A DNA stretch of 5,555 nucleotides from NCBI GenBank assembly GCA_034408875.1, contig JAWXCJ010000265.1:1-5555 (forward strand), given 5' to 3'. The notes beneath the pieces were generated by a model. It saw nothing but the letters and a program-made list of their open reading frames with translations. It did not search any database and was not told the origin of the DNA. A program made the position numbers and the translations under genes. Origin of the DNA: JANNHK01 sp034408875. Its GTDB lineage: Bacteria; Actinomycetota; Acidimicrobiia; IMCC26256; PALSA-610. This document shows, in pieces, positions 1 through 4,483 of this stretch (within the stretch, counting starts at the first letter, position 1; the number at the start of each line of letters is the position of its first letter).

Positions 1-615
1 GTCGATGAGGTCCTGCGGTGATGCGACGCGCTGGACGTCGTCGAGGGTCGCGGGTGTGACGCCGCGGTGCGCGAGCCGCAGGATCTGCGCTTCTTGCGCG
101 GCGTCGGGGTAGCGCACGTCGAGCTTCACGAGGAACCGGTCGAGTTGCGCTTCGGGGAGCGGGTACGTGCCCTCGTACTCGATGGGGTTCTGCGTCGCGA
201 TCACGAGGAACGGATCGGGGAGCGGGTGCGCGACACCGTCGACGCTGACCTGGTTCTCCTGCATCGCTTCGAGGAGCGCGGCTTGCGTCTTGGGCGGTGT
301 GCGGTTGATCTCGTCGGCGAGGAGCAGGTTCGTGAACACGGGCCCGGGGCGGAACACGAGGTCTTCGCCGCGCAGGGTCATCGTGCCCGTGAGGTCGGAC
401 GGCAGCATGTCGGGTGTGAACTGCACGCGCCGGAACTCGAGCCCGACTGCCCGAGCGAATGCGTTGGCGAGCAGCGTCTTGGCGACTCCCGGCACTCCTT
501 CGAGGAGGACGTGGCCACCAACCGACGCCGCCGCGATCAGCACGTCGACGACCGAATCCTGGCCGACGACGACCTTTTGGATCTCTGCCAGTACACGGTT
601 GCGTAGTTCGTTCAC
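1..615 (-). CDS. MoxR-family AAA+ ATPase (partial, C-terminus beyond left edge)
   Basis: Cytoplasmic AAA+ ATPase of the MoxR type, thought to act as a chaperone in maturing or assembling partner proteins. Reading from the GTG at 615, 205 codons are visible before the window edge. Walker A is GVPGVAKT (residues 40-47, the alanine before KT being usual in MoxR), Walker B is LLLADE (97-102) followed by INR, sensor 1 is ATQNP (140-144), and PEAQLDRF (154-161) carries the expected arginine. The C-terminal lid domain is missing; MoxR proteins usually run to about 310-350 residues. The GTG start is chosen because the family N-terminus (a short helix, then VVGQD at 16-20) begins there, an AGAGAGGA ribosome-binding site lies 7 nt upstream (623-630), and GTG shares four bases with the TGA of the DUF4350 gene. 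It is the fourth gene of the cluster. Family assignment is secure; the client is unknown. Confidence 0.96.
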   Translation of the reverse strand, partial: MNELRNRVLAEIQKVVVGQDSVVDVLIAAASVGGHVLLEGVPGVAKTLLANAFARAVGLEFRRVQFTPDMLPSDLTGTMTLRGEDLVFRPGPVFTNLLLADEINRTPPKTQAALLEAMQENQVSVDGVAHPLPDPFLVIATQNPIEYEGTYPLPEAQLDRFLVKLDVRYPDAAQEAQILRLAHRGVTPATLDDVQRVASPQDLID

Positions 616-1700
616 GGCCGGGTCCTCTCTTCGATATCTCCGCGCGCGACGCGGGCGGCCAGACGGCCGAGGTCGATGATCTCCTGCGCGTTCTTCGGCG
701 GTATCTCGAGCAGCTTTCGCTCACTTTCGGGAATCTCGATCGCATTGCGCTCGGCGTGGTCGCGCGTCCATTTCGCGAGATCGGCCAATGCGGCCGCGGG
801 GTCGCGGGTCTGCTCGAGTGAACCGGCCATCGCGTTGACGTACTCGGCGCGCGCGGGCGGAAGCGCGCGGTTCGGTTGGTCCGGGGGACCGACGCGCCGG
901 GCGCGCGACCAGGCGAACAGTGCGCCCGCGGCGCCGATGCCGAGTATCGCGATCTTCCAGTTCGTCGGGAGCGCCTGGAGTCCTTCGGACGAGTCGTGAC
1001 CGTGCACACCTTCGGCGAACACGACGGGGCGGCCTTCCGGGCCGGCGAGTTCGATGCCGAACGCGGCATTGTCGGAGACCCCGAGGAGTTCGTTCTCGAG
1101 CGGCGACGGGTCGGCCAGGCCGATCACCGCACCGTCGCCCGTCGCGAACGTTGCCGCGAACACGACGTCGCGTTCCGACACGAGTGGCGTGACAACGGCG
1201 CCGCTCCCGCCGATGTCGAAGCCCGTGCCGCCAGCCGTGACGACTTCGCTGACGTCGCCGAGGTCGGGCGCGATGTCTCGGTAGACGTCGGTTCCTTCGA
1301 CGCGGGTGAAGTCCTGGGTGACCAGTTGATTCAGCGGAGGCGTACCCGACGACGCCACGACCAGGCGCCCGCCACTCGCGACGAATGACCGCAGTACATC
1401 GAGTTCGTCGTCGTCGAGGAAGACGCCCTCGCGGCCACCGATGACGAGCGTCGTCCCCGGGTCGAGCTGCGCGTCGGCCAGATTGCCGCGCTGGCGCGAG
1501 ACGCGGTGGCCGTAGCGAGCGAGCAGATCGGCATAGGCCGCGAACCCTTCGCTCGACGTCGCGTACGACGAGCCGGGTGCTCCGCCCGGTTCGCTGCCGC
1601 CGACCGATTCGTCGAGCGCGCTCGCGAGCAGGTTGAGGGCGATGATCCCGACGGCGAACCCGACGACGATCTGCACGATGCGTTTGGCCGTCGTGGTCAC
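612..1700 (-). CDS. DUF4350 domain-containing membrane protein
   Basis: Membrane-anchored protein of 362 residues with no known catalytic activity. One hydrophobic segment lies near the N-terminus (about residues 8-28), followed by a DUF4350-like region: SSYATSSEGFAAYADLLARY at 44-63, a strand TTLVIGG (83-89), then LDDDELDVLRSFVASGGRLVVA (95-116). This looks like a Rossmann or GATase-like fold similar to ABC-associated GldG-type proteins. A second membrane segment is at about 248-265 (WKIAILGIGAAGALFAW), after which a basic stretch SRARR suggests the roughly 100-residue tail is cytoplasmic, where it could meet the MoxR ATPase. The GTG start at 1700 has GGAG 6 nt upstream (1707-1710) and overlaps the DUF4129 stop as GTGA. 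The frame stays open up to 2297, but that extension is arginine/proline-rich noise across the DUF4129 gene. The domain call rests on motif recognition and context. Confidence 0.85.
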   Translation of the reverse strand: MTTTAKRIVQIVVGFAVGIIALNLLASALDESVGGSEPGGAPGSSYATSSEGFAAYADLLARYGHRVSRQRGNLADAQLDPGTTLVIGGREGVFLDDDELDVLRSFVASGGRLVVASSGTPPLNQLVTQDFTRVEGTDVYRDIAPDLGDVSEVVTAGGTGFDIGGSGAVVTPLVSERDVVFAATFATGDGAVIGLADPSPLENELLGVSDNAAFGIELAGPEGRPVVFAEGVHGHDSSEGLQALPTNWKIAILGIGAAGALFAWSRARRVGPPDQPNRALPPARAEYVNAMAGSLEQTRDPAAALADLAKWTRDHAERNAIEIPESERKLLEIPPKNAQEIIDLGRLAARVARGDIEERTRP

Positions 1701-2281
1701 CGCGGGCTCCGCTCGATGACGTGGGGCCAGTCGCGCCGCGACTCGTCGACCTCCGGTTGTCCGGCATCGCGGTCGCCGTACGCGACCTCTTCGAATGTCT
1801 CGGCGAGGTGTTCGAAGTCGTCCGACGCGACCGCCCGCCGGACTTCGCCGACGGTGACCGACGGCCGGTACTCGATCGTGCCTCGCTTCCCGAGCCGCAG
1901 CAGGCCCGCGCGGAAGCGCAGGCGCACGGCCCGCTCGTAGTCGCCGGCGCGCTCGGCTTCGACGGCTTCGCGTTCGAGTGCGTCGGGGTCTTCCGCCTTC
2001 GCGGGGCGCGCGGTGCCGACGCCGCCCGACCGGCCGGCGCGGCGGGCTTGGAGGCGCGGCGCCAGGACGGTGACGAGAAACGCGAGAAGGCCGATCGCGA
2101 TCAGCAGCCAGATGAACCACGGAATCGTGTTGAAGAAGTCGGCGACGGGTTCGAGCCGATCGCCGATCCACTTCAGGACGCCGCGCAGTGGGCGGGGGGC
2201 GGGCTCGCTCTGGAACCGGCGGTCGCCGAGGATGTCGCGCGCCTCCGCGCGAGCTTCGACAGGATCGACGGCGGTGATCAC
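1697..2281 (-). CDS. DUF4129 domain-containing single-pass membrane protein
   Basis: Small membrane protein of 194 residues with a DUF4129-type layout. The N-terminal segment DPVEARAEARDILGDRRFQ (6-24) matches the usual pre-membrane helix of these proteins. One transmembrane helix follows (about 53-74, TIPWFIWLLIAIGLLAFLV), then a basic linker and an acidic/charged helix (98-112). The C-terminal domain holds AGDYERAVRLRFRAGLLRLG (112-131), the conserved strand TIEYRPSVTVGEV (135-147) and FEEVAYGD (163-170). DUF4129 is often fused to transglutaminase-like proteins; here it stands alone, as in mycobacterial moxR2 neighbourhoods. The start is GTG at 2281, sharing GTGA with the preceding stop. 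No purine-rich ribosome-binding site is visible upstream, so translation probably relies on coupling to the gene before it. Molecular function is unknown; a role in an envelope-associated MoxR complex is inferred from context. Confidence 0.88.
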   Translation of the reverse strand: MITAVDPVEARAEARDILGDRRFQSEPAPRPLRGVLKWIGDRLEPVADFFNTIPWFIWLLIAIGLLAFLVTVLAPRLQARRAGRSGGVGTARPAKAEDPDALEREAVEAERAGDYERAVRLRFRAGLLRLGKRGTIEYRPSVTVGEVRRAVASDDFEHLAETFEEVAYGDRDAGQPEVDESRRDWPHVIERSPR

Positions 2282-3111
2282 CGGTCGCCGGGTGCATCCG
2301 TTCGGCGACTGTCGAGGCGCATCAGCATCATCTGCACGTCGAAGCCCTCGGCGCGGATGCGCAGGTCGAAGTAGAGCGCGACGAGCACGGTTGCGATGAG
2401 CGGCGTGGTGATGACTGCCGAGACCGCGTTGGCGACCGACTGCGTGATGACCGCGCCCGTCGAACTGTCACTCGTCGTGAGGAACAGTCCGAGCAGCGCG
2501 GCAATACCGAACGTGAGGGCGAACGAGAGGAGCTGCACGGTCCAGTACGCGCCGATCGTGATCCAGAAGTACGCCGACGCGAGTTTCCACGAGCGGCCGA
2601 GCGCGGCGCTGATGCCGGTCCCTTCGAGCACGAGTACCGGAACCGCGACCGACCACAACGCGATGAGCACGAGCCCCGGGACGATGAGCAAAAACCCGAC
2701 GAGCACGCCGAGGGTGACGACGATCGAGAGGCCGACCAGGGCAAAGAAGCGCCGGCCGACATTGCGGACCGCGGTAGCCGGGTCCTCGGCGTTGCCGACG
2801 TACGCGTCCGCACTGATGCGCGTGGCCGCGGCCGTCACGAACGCGGTCCCCATCGTCTGCACGCCGAGGATGACGAACAGCGCCGCGATCTGAAGCAGGA
2901 ACTCGCTTTCGTCGTACACGGGTTGTGTGCCGGTGACGCCGACCGTGTACTCGTCCGGTTGGGCCGAGAGCTGCACCAGGGCGGACAGGATCTCGAGCGG
3001 GATGACGACCGCGAGGGTGACCTTGATCAGCGGACCGAATCGTTCTCGGTACAACGCGACGCCGGTGTCGAGAATTTCGCCGATGCCACGGGGTCGAAGC
3101 TCCGGCATCAT
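2278..3111 (-). CDS. Six-helix membrane protein, GDPD membrane-domain-like (Rv3689-like)
   Basis: Integral membrane protein of 277 residues resembling the membrane domain found N-terminal to some glycerophosphodiester phosphodiesterases; no phosphodiesterase domain is present. The N-terminus PELRPRGIGEILDTGVALYR (3-22) is a typical amphipathic entry segment. Hydrophobic stretches lie near 28-49, 72-98, 122-140, 141-162, 182-211 and 226-248. Between helices four and five, VLEGTGISAALGRSWKLA (161-178) is the family's conserved loop, and LYFDLRIRAEGFDVQM (246-261) is the conserved cytoplasmic end. Two consecutive ATG codons (3111 and 3108) could start it; an in-frame TAG at 3126-3124 excludes anything longer. 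A G-rich stretch suits the second ATG slightly better. It is the first gene of the four-gene cluster and its stop overlaps the DUF4129 start. A hairpin directly upstream may mask its ribosome-binding site. The function is unknown. Confidence 0.86.
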   Translation of the reverse strand: MMPELRPRGIGEILDTGVALYRERFGPLIKVTLAVVIPLEILSALVQLSAQPDEYTVGVTGTQPVYDESEFLLQIAALFVILGVQTMGTAFVTAAATRISADAYVGNAEDPATAVRNVGRRFFALVGLSIVVTLGVLVGFLLIVPGLVLIALWSVAVPVLVLEGTGISAALGRSWKLASAYFWITIGAYWTVQLLSFALTFGIAALLGLFLTTSDSSTGAVITQSVANAVSAVITTPLIATVLVALYFDLRIRAEGFDVQMMLMRLDSRRTDAPGDR

Positions 3112-3140
3112 CGCCCCGGAACCCTAGTGGTTGCGGGGCG
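3112..3140 (-). terminator. Strong hairpin between thiolase and membrane cluster (terminator or translational-control element)
   Basis: A near-perfect inverted repeat: CGCCCCG (3112-3118) pairs with CGGGGCG (3134-3140), then one G-G mismatch, then AACC (3120-3123) pairs with GGTT (3129-3132) around a 5-nt loop CTAGT. In the direction of transcription it begins 12 nt after the thiolase TAA stop and ends immediately before the ATG at 3111. No U-tract follows, so it is not a classical intrinsic terminator, though U-less hairpins have been proposed to terminate in actinobacteria. It may instead sequester the ribosome-binding region of the next gene. The structure is seen directly; its role is inferred. 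Confidence 0.5.
3121..3126 (-). promoter_or_regulatory. Possible -10 element (TAGGGT) for a near-leaderless membrane-cluster transcript
   Basis: On the minus strand TAGGGT fits the actinobacterial TANNNT pattern and ends 9 nt before the ATG at 3111, which would place a transcript start at or just before the start codon. No recognisable -35 hexamer lies at the proper distance, and the hexamer sits in the loop and inner stem of the hairpin at 3112-3140. This is a weak candidate, offered because the 41-bp gap leaves no room for a conventional promoter plus leader. Confidence 0.18.
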
Positions 3141-3152
3141 TACCCCCGTGCG

Positions 3153-4337
3153 TTACAGCGTGCGGACGATGGCCGCGTCGCCTTGGCCGCCACCACCGCA
3201 GAGTGCCGCGGCACCCGTGCCGCCGCCCCGCCGCCGCAGCTCGTTGATGAGCGTCAGCACGACACGCGCGCCCGACATACCGATCGGGTGTCCGAGCGCG
3301 ATGGCGCCGCCGTTGACGTTGACGACGTCGTCGTTGATCGAGAGGTCGCGCATCGACGCGATGCCGACGGCCGCGAACGCCTCGTTGAGCTCGAAGAGGT
3401 CGATGTCCTTGACGGTCATGTCGACGACTTCGAGCGCGCGCTTGATCGAACGCGACGGCTGCGTGAGCAGCGAGGGGTCGGGTCCGGCCACCATGCCGTA
3501 GCTCACGAGCTCGGCGAGCGGCGTGACGCCGAGTTCCTCGGCCTTGGCCTTGCTGGTCATGATCACGGCCGCGCCGCCGTCGGAGATCTGTGACGCGTTG
3601 CCGGCGGTGATGGTGCCGTCCTTGGAGAACGCGGGGCGCAGCCCACCGAGTGACTCGCCGGTCGTTCCCGGGCGCACACCCTCGTCGGTGTCGACGATCA
3701 CGGGGTCGCCCTTGCGCTGCGGGATCGCGACCGGCGCGATCTCGTCGGCGAAACGACCTTCCTTTTGCGCGGCGGCGGCGCGCTCGTGGCTCTTGGCCGT
3801 GAGTTCGTCCTGCGCGTCGCGTGTGATGCCGCCGACTTGGCCGACGTAGTTCTCGGTGCCGCTGCCCATGTGGACGGCGTCGAACGCGCACCACAGGCCG
3901 TCGTTCACGAGCGAGTCGACCACTTCGTTGTTGCCCATGCGGTAACCCGAACGCGCTCCGGGCAGCAAGTACGGCGACTGCGTCATCGACTCCATGCCGC
4001 CCGCGACGACGACTTCGGCGTCGCCCGCCGCGATCATCTGGTCGGCGAGGTACATCGCGTTGATGCCCGAAAGGCAGACCTTGTTCACGGTCATGGCCGG
4101 AACCGTCATCGGAATGCCCGCGTTCGCGGCGGCCTGGCGGGCGGTGATCTGCCCGGAACCGGCTTGCAGCACCTGACCCATGAGCACGTAGTCGACCTGC
4201 TCGGGTCCGATGCCGGCCCGCTCGAGCGCGGCCTTGATCGCGAAGCCGCCCAGATCCATCGCGCTGAAACCGGCCAGCGCGCCGGAGAGCTTGCCGATCG
4301 GCGTGCGGGCCGATCCGACGATCACGGATCCAGGCAT
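3153..4337 (-). CDS. Acetyl-CoA C-acetyltransferase (thiolase)
   Basis: Cytoplasmic biosynthetic-type thiolase that condenses two acetyl-CoA into acetoacetyl-CoA, or the reverse. The 394 residues are full family length. The acyl-accepting nucleophile is Cys88 in NKVCLSGINA (85-94); VAGGMESMTQSPY is at 111-123; NEAFA is at 318-322; the catalytic His350 lies in GGAIALGHPIGMSGAR (343-358); and Cys380, the second catalytic cysteine, sits in ALCGGGGQGDA (378-388). The ATG at 4337 begins the typical PGSVIVGSARTPIGK N-terminus and has GAGGAGG 4 nt upstream. The frame stays open to 4643, but that stretch crosses the divergent promoter region and the ccr gene and has no thiolase character. The divergent crotonyl-CoA carboxylase/reductase gene suggests a role in C4-acyl-CoA formation (ethylmalonyl-CoA route). 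Other possible roles are polyhydroxybutyrate synthesis or fatty-acid degradation. Reaction class is secure; preferred chain length is not shown by sequence. Confidence 0.96.
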   Translation of the reverse strand: MPGSVIVGSARTPIGKLSGALAGFSAMDLGGFAIKAALERAGIGPEQVDYVLMGQVLQAGSGQITARQAAANAGIPMTVPAMTVNKVCLSGINAMYLADQMIAAGDAEVVVAGGMESMTQSPYLLPGARSGYRMGNNEVVDSLVNDGLWCAFDAVHMGSGTENYVGQVGGITRDAQDELTAKSHERAAAAQKEGRFADEIAPVAIPQRKGDPVIVDTDEGVRPGTTGESLGGLRPAFSKDGTITAGNASQISDGGAAVIMTSKAKAEELGVTPLAELVSYGMVAGPDPSLLTQPSRSIKRALEVVDMTVKDIDLFELNEAFAAVGIASMRDLSINDDVVNVNGGAIALGHPIGMSGARVVLTLINELRRRGGGTGAAALCGGGGQGDAAIVRTL

Positions 4338-4341
4338 GAGG

Positions 4342-4348
4342 CCTCCTC
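4342..4348 (-). promoter_or_regulatory. Ribosome-binding site of the thiolase gene
   Basis: GAGGAGG on the minus strand, 4 nt before the ATG at 4337. It fixes the start at that ATG and argues against the long upstream extension of the same open frame. It lies inside two overlapping 8-bp palindromes, GAGGCCTC (4338-4345) and CCTCGAGG (4345-4352), which are probably a by-product of the Shine-Dalgarno sequence. Confidence 0.75.
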
Positions 4349-4430
4349 GAGGTGCGGAAAGCGTCAGTGTAGGTACGGCTGGTTCGATCCCGCTACTGCC
4401 CGGTAGGTTCATGTGCCGTGCGGACGCAGT

Positions 4431-4446
4431 GCGAGTCTCCACTCGC
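4431..4446. repeat. Inverted repeat GCGAGT-ctcc-ACTCGC in the ccr leader
   Basis: A perfect 6-bp inverted repeat around a 4-nt loop, ending 36 nt before the GTG of ccr. In RNA it would form a small, stable stem-loop if transcription starts upstream of it; in DNA it could be a dimeric regulator's operator. It does not resemble the TTTGCAA-type sites I recall for the PccR regulator of ethylmalonyl-CoA pathway genes in proteobacteria. The repeat is seen directly; the function is inferred. Confidence 0.4.
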
Positions 4447-4468
4447 CGTGGGCCGCAACGACGAGTAC

Positions 4469-4475
4469 GAGGGAG
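4469..4475 (+). promoter_or_regulatory. Ribosome-binding site deciding the ccr start
   Basis: GAGGGAG lies 7 nt before the GTG at 4483 but only 2 nt before the ATG at 4478. That ATG is followed directly by TAG and cannot encode a protein, so the GTG is the functional ccr start. The spacing to GTG is near the bacterial optimum. Confidence 0.7.
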
Positions 4476-4477
4476 CC

Positions 4478-4483
4478 ATGTAG
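4478..4483 (+). other. ATG-TAG start-stop codon pair overlapping the ccr start
   Basis: An ATG immediately followed by a TAG stop lies in a different frame from ccr. The last G of TAG is the first base of the ccr GTG, giving ATGTAGTGG. It shares the Shine-Dalgarno sequence at 4469-4475 with ccr, though its spacing (2 nt) is poor. If used, it would be a minimal one-codon upstream frame that terminates right on the ccr start. It may equally be chance. Confidence 0.3.

Larger units (their letters stand above)
4338..4482. promoter_or_regulatory. Divergent intergenic region between thiolase and ccr
   Basis: These 145 bp lie between two divergently transcribed genes, so they should hold both promoters. 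Candidate -10 hexamers are TACACT on the minus strand (4371-4366, about 28 nt before the thiolase ATG) and TAGGTT on the plus strand (4404-4409, about 73 nt before the ccr GTG). Neither has a convincing -35 partner. The region also carries an inverted repeat (4431-4446), a pair of imperfect direct repeats CGGNNGGTTC (4376-4385 and 4401-4410) and a repeated GCCGTG (4415-4420, 4445-4450). The presence of promoters is inferred from gene orientation; exact sites are uncertain. Confidence 0.5.

Noticed and set aside
67..679. Plus-strand open frames opposite the MoxR gene
   Set aside because: MoxR on the minus strand has all AAA+ motifs; the plus-strand frames have no domain character and arise from G/C bias at third positions.
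1701..2297. Extension of the DUF4350 frame to 2297 giving a 561-residue protein
   Set aside because: The extra 199 residues are arginine/proline-rich, lie fully across the DUF4129 gene, and the DUF4350 protein has a well-placed GTG with a ribosome-binding site at 1700.
1721..3501. Plus-strand open frames across the DUF4129, membrane-protein and thiolase genes
   Set aside because: All lie opposite well-supported minus-strand genes, have skewed composition and lack recognisable motifs or convincing ribosome-binding sites.
4338..4352. Overlapping palindromes GAGGCCTC and CCTCGAGG upstream of the thiolase
   Set aside because: They coincide with the Shine-Dalgarno sequence and its complement and are best explained by it; no spacer or larger symmetry suggests an operator.
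4381..4392. GGTTCGATCCCG resembling a tRNA T-arm in the divergent region
   Set aside because: Flanking bases do not pair as a T-stem and no anticodon arm, D-arm or acceptor stem can be fitted around it.
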